NCBI GenBank assembly: GCA_036346405.1
Contig: CM070566.1
Location: 51,525,268 to 51,589,267 of the forward strand
Origin: Phyllostachys edulis
Lineage: Eukaryota > Streptophyta > Magnoliopsida > Poales > Poaceae
Length of the DNA: 64,000 bases
Direction of reading: 5' to 3'
Below are positions 34,897 through 47,106 of this stretch, piece by piece (positions within the stretch are counted from its first letter, which is position 1; each line of letters starts with the position of its first letter). The notes beneath the pieces were generated by a model. That model was not told the origin of the DNA. It saw only the letters and a program-made list of their open reading frames with translations, and did no database searches. A program made the translations under genes and the position numbers.

Positions 34897-36946
34897 CACG
34901 ACTTAGTTAGCAGTAAGCCTCGGAATAATAGCACCTTGCCTTTGGTATCTTACGAGTAAACTAAGATTTGGTATTATTCAATAAGTTGACATTATTGAGT
35001 TGGACTACCCATGTGTGGTGATCCTTTCGATTCAAGTTACTAATAGAACACGCCAACCGGGGCCCACATGTTGTCTTGGGAATGCTAACCCAATCGATGT
35101 AAATTAAATGATAGAAAGTAGAGTCGTGCTAGATGCACATATTAAATGTAATCGGAGCCCTTAAGGTGCGTACATGTGATGGAACGCATATACGCCCTCA
35201 CCCTTTTAAGAACATATGATACTGATATGAGATCAAACACATATGTCCTTACCCCCTTTTTTCCAACTCAATAACCTCAACCTTTTACTTAACCAAACAG
35301 CGCCCATACACCGCGTGTGAAAGTACGTTAGGGCTTGAATCGTCCAGTCAATGTTCATTCCTTAATTAATCCAGACAAGACAACCACATTTCCCAATTCT
35401 CGTGCACTAAGGCACCATCACTAACATCCACTTGTCCAGATTTAAAATCAGTTTTGTCAAACAAAGTTTGATTTCATTTCAGTTTGAAAAGACTGAACAA
35501 AGAATCAAAATAAATAAAATTCATTTATTGTTCCTAAGCTTGACAAACACTAATGTGCTACAGACTGCGTGGCTAAGCAATTTTTCTAAAACTAAGTATT
35601 TTAGTATAAAGGCAAAACCTTAAGTTTGAGTGTATGATCATATTAAGGGTAAGCCACAAGTGTTAGGTTGTAGCTAGCTATTGATAGATCACAAATATTT
35701 TTAGAAAATTAGCATGCAACAGTATCACTGTATTTTGGAGATCTACAGTATAAAAATTTGGGATCAATATGGTGCAAAGAGGATGCTTGCCTTGATAAGA
35801 GTAAACCTCTTGTTCAGGTTCTTGTTACTCAGAAATGGACTCAATTACTTCAGAAGAACCAGAATCTAAAACACAAAAATCCAATGAACAACAAGAAAAT
35901 TGGCAGAGAGCAAAATATAGAAAAAAAGAATGCATGATCAAGATTTTAATGCATGATTAACAACATGCTTAAGCTACATCTAACTTAAATAAGGATAATA
36001 ACCCATATTTAATATCTACTGATACTAATTTTCAAAATTAGAGTTTAATTTAAAGCTACAGTTTCAGATTTTGAAGAAAACTGAAAATAGGACAATTTGC
36101 AAAAGAAAAGATTTACTGCTTCAATACACTATAATCAAAATAATATTTTTGCTTAAACTATAACTAAGTTAATAAGGTTAAGAGCCTAACTTATCATTTA
36201 TTAGCACTAAGTGACAAGAATTAGAGACCAAGAATCTTGCTGTGAATGTTGTCGGGTTGACTGGCAATAAAACAGCAAAACAGGGATTGAAGACTTTTGC
36301 TAATTTGCAACATACTAAACAAAGAACCTTTGCTAGAACTAAATCTAATCTTTTAGAAAAGATAATAACCTATATTAACCCTTGCTAGCATTAACCAACA
36401 AAGATTAGCATACAAGATTGAGCTACAGCTTTTGTCGGTTTGCCCGACAACAGCCAACAGAAAAAATGAATTTTTGTCCTTAGCTGAATTGGAGGCATTA
36501 TGAACAAAAGAATGGTTGCTTAAGATACTAGGGTTTAGGGGAGGATTACCTAAACTGGGAGATTGAATTAGAATAGATTAAAAGCTCTAAACGATATGAA
36601 AGACCGAAAAGTTATAAAAAGAAACATTTTGGTAATAACAAGATTTGAGCATCACAAGCACAAGTGGGTGATTCAAGTGAGCTACTGAGGTCCTTGTAAG
36701 ACCCGGGATTAACACTCCCAAATCCTCTGTGTATTTCTGAACTAATCCCATGATCAGTAGCTAGTCCACACAGTAAACAAATATGGTAACAAAATCATAT
36801 CACAACTTTATTAATAAATAACAACAGAGTTGATTACAAAGGAGGCTTACAGGCCAACAATAAAATAAACACAGCGGAAGACGAAGAAGATGTAGTGGAG
36901 TCCAGTTAATCTGCCACAGGCAATCGACTGGGGAAGCGGCCTAGTC

Positions 36947-37027
36947 GTCGAGATCCACACCGATGATGAAGTTCTTCTCCTCTGAAATTATTTGCATTAA
37001 GCAAGAATGAGCACAACTACCGTGCTC
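36947..37027 (-). other. Covarying hairpin plus candidate acidic exon of LTR C
   Basis: On the minus strand GAGCAC-GGTAGTT-GTGCTC (37027-37009) is the counterpart of GAGTAC/GTACTC in the other LTRs; one base pair has changed from T-A to C-G on both arms. TTTCAG follows, then, two bases in, EKNFIIGVDLDD and a TAG. Confidence 0.5.
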
Positions 37028-37341
37028 GAAAGTTACACCCGTCAAATAACAGAATGACATGCATACATGGATGTAACAAAGGATGGCTTATTGGTTAAAT
37101 TTGCATAAATCAGCAATTTCTTTAAATACTTGTACTAAGTTCCAAAGCAGTTATTCAATAACTAAAATTCATTTTCTAAATCAATTTTATAGTCAGATAA
37201 CATTCACACAAGAATGGTGAAGGATACCCTCCTATCACAATGGCTAACCGCCCAAATCCCATTTGGATAAACCAGTTGACAAAGTCTTTTTAAAACAAAA
37301 TCCAAGTCTAACTTTGAGTGGCTTTGCTAGCATGTCCATGA

Positions 37342-37396
37342 CCGCGGACACGGCTATTCGAATAGTTTTACATTCTGCAGAGGTTGTACACTTTAC
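37342..37396 (-). promoter_or_regulatory. Conserved tandem-palindrome block of LTR C
   Basis: On the minus strand GGGTAAAGTGTACAACC, then CTATTCGAATAG (37365-37354), then CCGTGTCCGCGG (37353-37342), where one pair is T-G, allowed as a wobble in RNA. Confidence 0.65.
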
Positions 37397-38549
37397 CCAC
37401 ATGACACGAATTCTCTAGTTTGCTTGGCATCCGTCGATACCACTGCTCACTACCTTAGGTAAGCGATCTAGAGCACGTGCCAAGGCTTTTACAATGCGCC
37501 ATTCCACCATGATTTCCCTCGCTAAGGTTTCGCCCCTTTGGAATAGAAATCCACAGAGTTCCTAGCCCCCTCTTGCGCCAGGTGGGAACAATAGTCATGA
37601 AAGACTTTGTCAAAAGAAATGGCCATGAAAGACCGCCCACGTACAAAGCAGGATCAACCGCGATGGAACTTTACAAATTAATTAGCAGTCCCTACCCATA
37701 CTCGGGACATGTGGTTGCAGAAGGCATAGCCCATTATAGGCATAGCAAAGGAACGCTCAGAGGCCGGTCCTCAATTGACTTGGGCGACTTTCCACAAAAC
37801 CCATGGGCCTCAACCCTACCCAGATTGAGCCCGTGCATTGACATGCACCATCCAAACAACCATTTCGCCCAAGTACAAACCATCATTTTATTTCATTTTT
37901 CAAGATCATTTATAAACTTCCATAACACACCAATGCCATGGATACAATTTAAACAATATTTGATTTTTGGCTGAAATTCCCCAAATCAATATTTTTGGTC
38001 TAAGCATGTCTTTGCAACATTTTCAAATGATCCTAGTTCATACTATCGTATCAACTAGGTTTTATCTAGGGTGACAAGGTATTTGATTCAATTAACAAAT
38101 TTGGCCATACAAAGGATTTAGGAATATCTATGAATTTAAAACAGGCCTTTAAATTACTGAATATAAATAAGCATGCAATAATAATTTAAAACAGAATTTA
38201 AATAATTTAAAATAATGGGTGCAATATGATCAAGAATGTAACTTGCCTTGCTTGGTGATGTTGTTTTCCTTAACAGGTCACCTAGTACTCACAAACACTC
38301 TCTCCAGGTTGCTTGTGTGTACAACCACGATGATCAAACAGTCAAAATCAATCCTCTTATATGGTCTCCAACTACGCTGAAAACTGACTCTCCGAAGTCG
38401 TCGAAATCTATACGCGAAACGATCCCAAATCAAACGAAATTCAAATAACACATCAAAAAGGCAATTCAAATTGAATCAAGACTAAATAATTCTATTTTAT
38501 TTAGCTGGATAATAATTTTATAAAATTTTATAAATTTGAAACACTCAAA

Positions 38550-39110
38550 TTGGAGTTGGGATTTAAAAGATATGAATTTTACAAGTTTTAATCCTAAATC
38601 GAGATTTCAATGAATTTCTAAATACAAACAAGATTCAAATGAAGTACAATTTAAATAATTTTGGTTCAGTTAGCTAGATCTTCAATTTATATGAATTTAG
38701 AAATTTTAAACACTTAATTTGGAGTTAGGAATCAAAAGGTATGAATTTTACAAATTTAAATCCTAAATTTGTAGTTTAAATCATTTCAAATTCAAACAGA
38801 CAGTTTAAACTTAAATAAAATCAAATAATTATATTTTATTTAGCTAGATGATAATTTTATAAGGTTTTAGAAATTGGAATCACCCAATTTGGAGTTGGGA
38901 TGAAGAAGATATGAATTTTACAAATTTTGATCTAAATTTGGAATTTAAAATGAATTTTAAATGCTAAAATAAGACTAAACTGAACTCCAAATTGAATACT
39001 TATATTTTATTTAGTTAGACAATAATTTTCTAAGATTTTAGCAATTTGAAACATCTAATTTGGAGTTAGGATGCAAAAGATATGAATTTTACAAGTTTAA
39101 ATCTAAATTC
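38550..39110. repeat. Imperfect ~170-bp tandem repeats inside LTR C
   Basis: Phrases such as TTTGGAGTTGGGAT, GATATGAATTTTACAA and TATTTTATTTAGCTAGA return in the same order near 38490-38590, 38690-38770, 38830-38930 and 39000-39100. This suggests four degenerate tandem units. Confidence 0.6.
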
Positions 39111-40639
39111 TGAAATTAAATGAATATTTCGATTTATTTTTCCGAAGAAAATCCTTTATTGCGCAATGCTGACGCAAGCCCTAGGATTTTCGGTTTTAAA
39201 AGAAATACATTAAAATTCCGACATGTGGGGCCTACATGTCATAGACATGGTCTTTGTGGACTAAGTCCACGGTCTTTGGCTCATGAGGGTGGTGCTGACG
39301 CGAGCGCCACGTAGGGTCCACGTAGGATCCCTACGCTGAGGTGGCGTTGTGTTGGCACTTACGTGGCGATCGCGAGGCACGGCGCGAGGTGGCGCTTCGA
39401 TTCTTGGCTCACCGTGAACAGCATGAGGTAGCTTAAAATCTAGCGAGTAGAGTGAGGAGAGGAGGCGGCGAGGGTTGGTCGGCGAGAAGAGGCGAGCGAG
39501 GCGCTCTTTATAGGGCGAGGCGAGTCGAGGTGAGGAGATCGTGGGCGGCGAACGTGGCGGCCATGGCCGCTTCTCGGAAAAGCCGCGAGGAGAGGGTGAA
39601 GGGAGGTGGGGCGGTGGAGGTCATGTGCTGCGCAAGAGCGTCTTGTGCAAGGGCAAGGGAGGAAGACGTGGCCGTTGCGGAGCTCCCGGGGCCGAAAATG
39701 GCGGAGGCGGTTTGGGGAAGAAGACGGGGAAGAAGAAAACGCCGGCCGACGTGCGGGCCCGTATTAGCGAAGAGAGAGAGGAGATAGAAGCAGGTGAGGC
39801 GGTTGTGTCGTAGTCGGATCTCATCATCGACGATCATGAGTGGATCGGCCATGCGGGGCAAAGCAAGCAGACTGTGTGTGAAAGGGTAAGTGGGCAGACG
39901 AGTTTTACCCAATAGGGTTTAGGAGATTTAAATTTGATTTTCCAATTTAGATAATTATAGTAATTCATTTAGGCTTTAAAATCTGACAAAATAAATCCAA
40001 AAATTATAGAAAAAATCACATAAATTGCTAGAGTTATTTTGAACTTAAATAAAATATTTCCAACTTAAAGTTGGCTTTTTAATTTTGCAAATAAATTATT
40101 TTGGTGTTAAAATATTTAGGAAAAAGCTTTTAAAATTTCGAAAATTCTCAAAATTATTTTAGTTTTTATTTTTCAACTTTAACTCAAATAAAACTTGAAA
40201 AACTTTAATAAATTTTATTTTTGACTTTTAAGACTTCAAAAATTCAAATAAAGCAAATAAACTCTCTCAAATTTCAGAACATCCAATAAATTGATAACTT
40301 TAATTAATTTTAAATTGGTAACAGAACTTTGGGCTGTTACAGTCCTTAGGAAGCTCAGGATGGGAAGAATTAAGGACATAGCTCACCAGCCGGAGTTGGA
40401 GAAGATGAAGTTGCAAAATTGGCCGAAAACAGAAGGTGATCAAATTTCAAACCACCTGCTGATAAAAGAGTGAATTAAAGAATGGCTTTAGTTCTTGAGA
40501 TCACAAGACCTAAAGAACACGAAATAAAGTGAAGAAAAACTTCACCGAAGAGGATGAGGCAAAGCTTCACTGCTTCAACAATGGTGGATAAGCACGGGCT
40601 AGGGTTTTTATAGGGAGTTAACCCTCTGGAGCAGCCGGG

Positions 40640-41640
40640 AAAGTTCTAGAGTTGAAGAGGTGGCAAAAGGATGCCAGGTGTCAAAAGAGCATTAGCAAAA
40701 TCACGGCATGACGCCACCTCTCCGGCGATAGGGTCGGCGACGGCGCACAGTTGCGAGGAAGAAGAGAGAGCGGCGCTGACGGGTGGGCTCCGTTGTCAGC
40801 CGCAGAAAACATGGCAACACAAGCTCAAAAAGAAAACCAGCCGTCCGATTAGAAGTGGACGGTTGCGATTAATATGGACGTTATGAGATCCAACCGTTAT
40901 GATTCATATGGGCTGTGCGATCCTAATCGGATGGTCACACAAGGATCCGGGCCCTAGGCGCACGCGGGTTAAAGCGGCACCACACGATCGAAATCCAACG
41001 GTTGTCATTAATTGCGCGCCCTTAAGTTCAAAACCAAAAAGGATGGCGCGGTTGGATCTGCAATCAATGGTAGAGATTGAAGCAAGGCTCAGGCGGTCCG
41101 AACGGCCCCTCAATGTGGTCGGTCCGATCAAAATTCAACGGTGGAGATTGCGTGGCGTGTTCGGTCAGTCTGAACGGCCCACAAGATCTGGCCCGTTGCG
41201 ATTGAATCCAAGGGCTCGCGCTCATTTTGGTTTTTACCATTTAAAAATGGCATAGCCCGATAATTGCGCACCGCACGATTTAGATCCAACGGCCAAAATC
41301 GCATGGCTCATCGGGATGGTTCGGATGGCCCAAAGGATCTGGCCCGTTCATTGAAGATCTAACGGTCGAGAGTTTGGAAGCGCACTGCGACTTCAAAACC
41401 AGAGCTGGCGCTGTTGGATGGAGATCCAACGGTGTAGATTGCTTCACGTGCTTGGATGACCCGCACGGCTCCGCAGATCTTGCCCGTTCACGAGGAAATC
41501 GACGGCTCACAAGCACTGGAGGTTTGGGCACGCGCCCGAACGTGACAACTACAGCCCGAGTGCACCGGTTGGACCTTAAACCAATTTGGCTCGGTCGCTA
41601 CAGTGCAAAACAGCTAGGGTTAGGCTGATAAGTTGACCAA
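40640..41640. repeat. Degenerate ATCCAACGG array in LTR B
   Basis: Variants of ATCCAACGG(T/C), often within GATYNARATCCAACGG and near GGCCCGTT or GGCCCAC words, recur about every 60-90 bp (for example near 40890, 40990, 41130, 41285, 41355, 41430). The arrangement parallels the GGAGGTC/AAATCCA array at 480-2960. Confidence 0.6.
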
Positions 41641-42094
41641 CCCATTTCAAAACTTCAAAAGTTTGACCGAGGCTTTAAAAATAGCAAATAAATTTGTAAA
41701 AATATGAAATTTTGCAAAGAGGCTACTAGGATGTTATATACCTCAAATAAAATTTTAAAACCACTGTTTCTTGTTTTAAAATACATAAATAATTCACTAA
41801 ACCTAAATAGGTTTATTTAAAGGCAATTATTTTTCTCACGGTCAAAATAATCTCTAAAATTCAACAAAAATTATTTTTGGCCAAGATAATTCATCTAGTT
41901 TTTAATAAAAATACTTCCCGGTCTTAATACCAACATTGACTGGTATTTTCTTTTGAAGCTTCAAACAAGTTTTGGATTTTAGCTAGAAAATGGAGGTTTT
42001 TAGATTGTAACAACATATCCAAGTTTCAAAATAAACAGTGATGCTATGAAAAGCATCTTATTACTATTTGTTAAAACTGGGCTGTTATAGCAGT

Positions 42095-42885
42095 TGAGGT
42101 GACCACTTTGAGGAGGAAGGCATGGGGGTTGGAGTTCGGATGCATGTGGTGGTAGTTTGGCGACCAAGCTGAGGCTGTGGCAGTAAGGTCCCCGAGATTG
42201 GGGCAAAGCAGCAGGGCATTCCGGATGAAACAAATTTGAAACTGAAAGGGGGTACATTCAGCAATTGTCTTACATAAGGAAGCAACGAAAATAGAAGACG
42301 ACAATGAAGCAAAAGTGACAGGAGCCGCAGAAGCGATCTTGGTAGTCTGCATAATCCTGAACTTTATCGTCGCCTTCGGCAAGGTGGAGCACCTTCATCT
42401 AGGCCGCTGCCACTAGGGCGCCCTGAGTAGCAGATGGAGGCTGTGGAGGCGCGGCCAGAGTGGCATGTGGCATGGCCGTTGCCTCATCCCCTTGACTATC
42501 GATCCGACAAGCAATGGCCTCCGCTCAGCAAGAGCGTCGTCCGCTAGCGAATTGAGCTGACAGTCCATCTTGAAAAGTTGCGACAAAGCTGAAATTGTGT
42601 CTTGCAGAAGACGTGCTTTGAAGGTTGCAAGATACTCTTTGAGCACAGTGTTCGTCAGTGGTTGGCCTTTTGGTAAAGTGCCCAGCATGCGAGCCAGTGC
42701 TTCCTAAGCTCGATGCAGCATAGAGCCCGGCCTCCACTTGGCTGTGAGACGTATACTGCGTCGAAGGTTGCCCCGTCCGGTAGTGCGTGTGCGCGTGTTT
42801 TGGGGAGGAGTCGGTGCAGCGTGGATCGATGGTGGCGGGTTGGAGAACAGCGCCACATTCAGGTCGTGCCACTGTCCAGTCTCCT
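42095..42885 (-). pseudogene. LINE ORF1, C-terminal part
   Basis: Between LTR B and the LTR at 42886, minus-strand frames read PLTNTVLKEYLATFKARLLQ followed by SQLFKMDCQL, and PFQFQICFIRNALLLC. These fit the C-terminal region of proteins encoded upstream of ORF2 in grass LINEs, but the match is by general pattern only. Frames are broken. Assignment also rests on position, directly 5' of LINE ORF2 once LTR B is removed. Confidence 0.55.
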
Positions 42886-44551
42886 GTGTAGGATCAAGGA
42901 TAACCGACTAGAGGGGGTGAATAGGCGGTTTTAAAATTCTTTTGGCTAAAAACTAATTTTTCCAAATTAAACCTATGAAATATGATTTCACAAATTAAGG
43001 CCTAAATATTCTAGGGCTATCTAAGTGCACTATACTAACAAGATAAGCTAAACAAATTAGATAAGATAGACAAATAGCTTATAAGAGTAAATGCACAAAG
43101 TAAAGAACGAGAGAGTGAACCACACTAAGGAGACAATCGATGTTTTCCTGTGGTCTCAGAGACTTGCCGATCTCCACTAATCCACGTTGAGGAAGCTTGA
43201 TCAACACAAGCCGACTTCACACAAGCACTTCCCTCGATCACTAATGGTAGCTCTTCACCACTTCAGATAGACGAGCTCCAACCTTCACAAATGTCCGGGT
43301 CTTCTCACAATATCCTTTGATAAGATCACCGATGCAACTCCGAACCGTCTAGGAGACGGCAATCTCCAAGAGTAATAGACCAATGATTCTTCGCTTGAAG
43401 ATGCTCAAGTGCCACAAAGATCAAACCCTAATCAAAGCACTTGGAAAAACCTCAACAACCTTTGCAAGGTGAATTAATTGCTCTCAAAGAGTGGAAGAAC
43501 AAGCAAAGGACTCAAGAGTATTTAATGAGGTTCATCAAGAGTTTCTATCTACAGTGGGTGAGGTATTTATAGCCTCCACCCACTGTACTAACCGTTAGAG
43601 CACGAATCTCCAAAAGATCAGCAGGTCTGGTCAGACCGCAGGTGTTTGGCCGGTCAGTACAGACTGGGAATAACGGTCGACTTCCATGCATTAAATGCAC
43701 AGAAACTATCCGTTACACACAAGTCCGGTCAGACCGCCATTGTAAGTCCGGTCAGATCAGTCTACAAGAAATCCAATCTAGAGAAAAACGGGCTACTGGA
43801 AAACCTTGACCACATGGACAAACCGGGGGTGCGGTCAGTCCGGGATTATACCTCCAGTTAGTCCGGCTTAAGTGAATATGTAGCAAGTCATGAAAAAACA
43901 CTTTTCTAGAAAAAGCTGACCGGGTCCTTGATCCGGAGGTCCGGTCAGTCCAGACCTATGCCGGCGGTCAGTCTAGCCTCAAGATTTCTAGCAAAACACA
44001 AAAAAACTCTCTTCTCTGGAAAAAGCTAACCGGGACACTCGGTCCGGAGGTCCAGTCAGTCCGAACTAATACATGCGGTTAGTCTGGCCATTGAAAATAC
44101 AGAACAGGAGCGTACTGGAAAAAGCCGACCGCGGCGTTGATCCGGGCTTCCGGTCAGTCCGGCCTGTCAACGCCGGTCAATCCGGCCATGGAAATAAAAC
44201 ACATATAAATTGTGGCCAGACTATTTCAAAAGAAATCGAGATTTAAACCAAGCAAGATTGAGCATTTGTGGCATCATTCGCTTTCAAGCTACTAGTCATT
44301 TGATCCCTCTTCATAGTACGGTTTCTTATTCTAGCAATCCGGTCTTTTATCTTTCATCCTCCTAGACCAGTAAAACTATGAAAAAGGTCCTATTGACTAG
44401 ATACCTTTGCCTTGAGCTAGATGAGATCCTTTAGCACTCTTTCATCTTTGTCTGAGGATAACCCTATTAACTTCTTGATAAAATGAGTTAGTACAAACCA
44501 CATGGTTGTCTTTAATTACCAAAACACTACAAATGGGGCCTAGATTCTTCA
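42886..44551 (-). mobile_element. Solo LTR E (1.67 kb), TSD TCCTG
   Basis: Plus-strand ends are TGTAGGATCAAGG and GGGGCCTAGATTCTTCA, flanked by TCCTG at 42881-42885 and 44552-44556. Read on the minus strand it starts TGAAGAATCTAGGCCCC, a typical grass LTR start, and has a TATA-like CTATAAATACC near 43565 in that orientation. No internal coding region or second LTR is seen. It splits LINE ORF1. Confidence 0.8.
43620..44195. repeat. CCGGTCAGNCCGG quasi-palindrome array
   Basis: About a dozen variants of CCGGTCAGACCGG or CCGGTCAGTCCGG recur in this U3-like part of LTR E, in pairs roughly 20-40 bp apart and pairs about 90-120 bp apart. The surrounding phrase 'gaaaaagctgaccggg' is also repeated, suggesting tandem growth of a ~110-bp unit. 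Confidence 0.8.
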
Positions 44552-44556
44552 TCCTG

Positions 44557-46107
44557 ATCGGTCCTTTGGCTTTGGGGTTGCACCTATTCTTGTCCAGCCT
44601 GGTCCGACGGATGCTGATTGCTCCAGTCGATGGTCTTCTTGTGTGCGTCTATTGCCTCGTCGGGCTGGAACTATGGGGGATCAACAAGGAGGGTGGTCCC
44701 TCTAGATGGGGCATGCGCTTGAAGTGGACTGGTCCACATCTCTACATTGCCTCCCGGACTGGAGATTTGGCTTGTGTTGGTGGAGGGGGGCAGCTCCAGT
44801 GGGTGCATCGGCACGACTAGACGTGAGCTCTCGCCTACCGGGTCAAGTGCTTGAAGTGCACCGGTCAGTGCCTCGGCATTGCCTCCCAGAGAGACCGGCC
44901 TTGAGTCGGTGAAATGGACCAGCTCCAGTGGGGGCGTTGGCATTGCCTAAGGAGAGACAACAGGGACCTTCGTAGTCTGTGATTCTTGGTCAAGGTTGTG
45001 CTCTTGGCCTGGGGCATCTTTTGGAGACGATGGGGCGGCAAGTTGACCCACTGCCTGGAGAAAGGACGACCAAGTTGGCCTGGGCCACGTGGCTGTCGAG
45101 GGACCCAGTGCTAGACCGAGTTCGATAGTGGTCGCCGATGTTGCCCTGATGTAGTCCTCCGCTTTGCGCAGCCAGGCGCCACGCTCATGCACAGAAAAGG
45201 GAATCGGTTGTAAGGATGTCTGGGGTTGGTTTTTGTCGAATACCTCATGTAGTGCTTCACACAAGGAGTTGGCGTAGGAAGTAAAGAGCTCCTGAAGTGT
45301 TCGATTAGCTGTTGCTTTGGCTTTCTCCGGTGATTGGCTAGCTAGGCCAAAGCATTCTGGATCGGCCCTCGTGGCGCCGGATGGGGGAGCTGGTTCCCCC
45401 AGCGGCTGTCCCTGCTTCCACCGTGTGAGTAACTTTGATGGGGGGATCGGTCACGATCTCGGCCCGAGCCCAGGCGAAGTTTGACTGAAGTGTCGGATCT
45501 CCTTTGGCTTCCGTGGTTGGTGTGGTTGCGGTGGCCATTGTCGTCGCCGTTGCCATTGTTGTCCTTGCGCCTCCAGTTCAGGGTGGGAGGGTGGTCGTCG
45601 CAGACCGAGTGGTGAGGAGTACGACGGTGGCCGCGGGGGTTGCGACGTTCCTCAGCTGGGGGGTTTTCCTCCCCCTCCTCTTCCTGCTGAAGTGGTTGTG
45701 GAGGAATGTTGTTCCCCCCCTTTTGGATTCTAACGTGCTATCCATAGCCCCCAGGTTCCAAGGTAGGCTTGTTGTGATAGGCTTGTAAGGGACAGTGTCT
45801 GTCGCCGAGAGGAAGTCGTCTAGTGGTGCAGCAGTGTGGTCCTCGACACAGTCGAGGTGGATGATCACCCGGTGGGTGGGAGGGTGGTCGCTTCTGGCCG
45901 ACCAGGTTCCTCGCTGCGGCGCGTGAAGGTGATCCAGGCCACCTTTGGAATTGAGCTCGGGTTGGCAGTCCAAGCCCAGAGGTTGAGAGTCCTCGTATCC
46001 TCCCAACTCGCCGAGACCCCTTCGATGGTCTGCAGCGAGCATTTCCTACTGACGATGTGCTTCGCGACGTCCGGTGTCCAAGCAAACACCGGTAGCCCTT
46101 CTTGTCC
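44557..46107 (-). pseudogene. LINE ORF1, N-terminal part
   Basis: Minus-strand frames read VFAWTPDVAKHIVSRKC, TRTLNLWAWTANPSSIPKVA, VIIHLDCVEDHTAAP and RPTWSSFLQAVGQLAAPSS. The Trp-rich 'LWAWTANPSSIP' region followed by a conserved 'V.IHLD..EDHT' is the pattern of grass DUF4283-type LINE ORF1 products, which are thought to bind nucleic acid. Frame shifts break it. It is contiguous with 42095-42885 after removal of LTR E. The 5' end is truncated at 46107 by a CACTA-like terminus. Confidence 0.6.
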
Positions 46108-46500
46108 ACTGCTACAAAAAGGCTAATACTAGACGCCTCATCACAGACGGTTAACCAAAATCATCTGTATTACATACAATCACAGACAATTTTGGTTTAG
46201 AGACCGTCTTTGTTACTGGCTATGATAAAAACTGTCTGTGAAGAGGTCATATCACAGAAGGTTTATATTAAAAACCATCTGTGAAGTATCACAGACGGTT
46301 CTGAACACGAACCGTTTATGATAATTGTGTGCTTCACAGATGGTTTTTAATTATAATTGTCTGTGATAATTCATATCACAGACGGTTCATATTAAAAACC
46401 GTCTGTGAAGTATCACAAACAGTTCTGAAAATGAACCGTCTGTAATAATTGTTACTTCACATAAGATTTTTAATTATAACCGTCTGTGATAATATCGCTA
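46108..46500. mobile_element. CACTA-like terminus with subterminal repeats
   Basis: Starts CACTGCTACAAAAAGG, then carries eight or more copies of TCACAGACGGTT and its complement AACCGTCTGTGA in alternating orientation. Dense inverted subterminal repeats next to a CACT end are characteristic of En/Spm (CACTA) transposons. The opposite terminus was not found and no transposase is visible. Confidence 0.7.
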
Positions 46501-46713
46501 CAGCTCCCCGGTGAGTTTCTTCGTCACCCGATGAGTTTCTTCGTCACTGTTATCGCCGATGTGTATCTTCGTTGCATCAATTAATGCCGCTTCGGCTCCC
46601 CGATGTGTCTCTTCGTCTCACACGCCGAATTTATTCCTTATTTTATAAAAAGGATCATCTACCATCGAAGATGATCATCCCTATATAACTCTATACTTCT
46701 AATTAAAGCAGAA

Positions 46714-47106
46714 ATGACTCCCTCTTCTGTTTCCTTGTCGTCGGCATTGATGGCCTACCTGGCCAGACTGTATGAGCACCTCTCCAGCCGTACGTTGGTG
46801 GATGCTGCGAAAAGACACTGTTTCAATAGTGTCTTCACTCCTCTGTCCGAGGATTTGCCGGAGCCGGTGACCGCCACCTTTCGCCGTCTTGACATCCTCC
46901 TCTGCCGCGTCTTACGGGTGATCTCCCACTTCTGGCGAGTTTACCGCGTCATCGACGTGGTCCTCCACAACGACATTACCTGTCTCCAGGAGGCTTGTTG
47001 TCAGTTGGACTGGTTAATCGAGGCAGCGGGCGACCGAGTCGACCATGCCGAGACCCCTCAAGTAAGGGAAGAGAGCCTATGGGCTCAATTCTTCTTAATT
47101 CAATAG
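46714..47106 (+). CDS. Hypothetical 130-residue ORF
   Basis: The ATG at 46714 follows a TATA-like CTATATAACTC about 35 bp upstream. The product begins MTPSSVSLSSALMAYLARLY and is helical in appearance, with several Leu/Val/Arg-rich stretches (RRLDILLCRVLRVISHFWRV). I do not recognise a family. It sits between the CACTA subterminal repeats and a Copia fragment, so it may be a gene piece carried by the CACTA element. The last ~15 residues probably come from the Copia junction. Confidence 0.3.
   Translation: MTPSSVSLSSALMAYLARLYEHLSSRTLVDAAKRHCFNSVFTPLSEDLPEPVTATFRRLDILLCRVLRVISHFWRVYRVIDVVLHNDITCLQEACCQLDWLIEAAGDRVDHAETPQVREESLWAQFFLIQ

Larger units (their letters stand above)
36695..40341 (-). 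mobile_element. Giant solo LTR C (3.65 kb) nested in LTR B, TSD GTCCT
   Basis: Left edge TGTAAGACCCGGG and right edge GGGCTGTTACA are flanked by GTCCT at 36690-36694 and 40342-40346. The sequences either side of the element join into LTR B. On the minus strand it begins TGTAACAGCCC, shared with LTR B. A GC-rich block (39280-39800) and AT-rich tracts with repeated 'tttggagttggga' and 'gatatgaattttacaa' phrases (38550-39110) fill the 5' half. No coding domain is seen. Its insertion is younger than LTR B. Confidence 0.85.
33984..42089 (-). mobile_element. Giant solo LTR B with nested LTR C, TSD GCAGT
   Basis: Left edge TGTGAGAACCCCG (33984) and right edge GGGCTGTTATA (42089) are flanked by GCAGT at 33979-33983 and 42090-42094. 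On the minus strand it begins TATAACAGCCC (a mutated TGTAACAGCCC) and ends GGGGTTCTCACA, like LTR A. It is inserted between ORF1 and ORF2 of the LINE. Without nested LTR C and its duplication it is about 4.45 kb. The promoter-proximal part (40640-41640) carries a degenerate ATCCAACGG array. No protein domain is found. Confidence 0.82.

Noticed and set aside
39452..39912. GC-rich ORFs in LTR C
   Set aside because: Composition-driven; overlapping frames on both strands with no recognisable motif.
43620..44195. CRISPR-like spacing of the CCGGTCAG motif
   Set aside because: Irregular spacing, degenerate repeats and a plant retrotransposon context; it is a dispersed motif array.
46108..46500. Simple satellite of GACGGTT repeats
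   Set aside because: Copies alternate orientation and follow a CACT terminus, the pattern of CACTA subterminal repeats.
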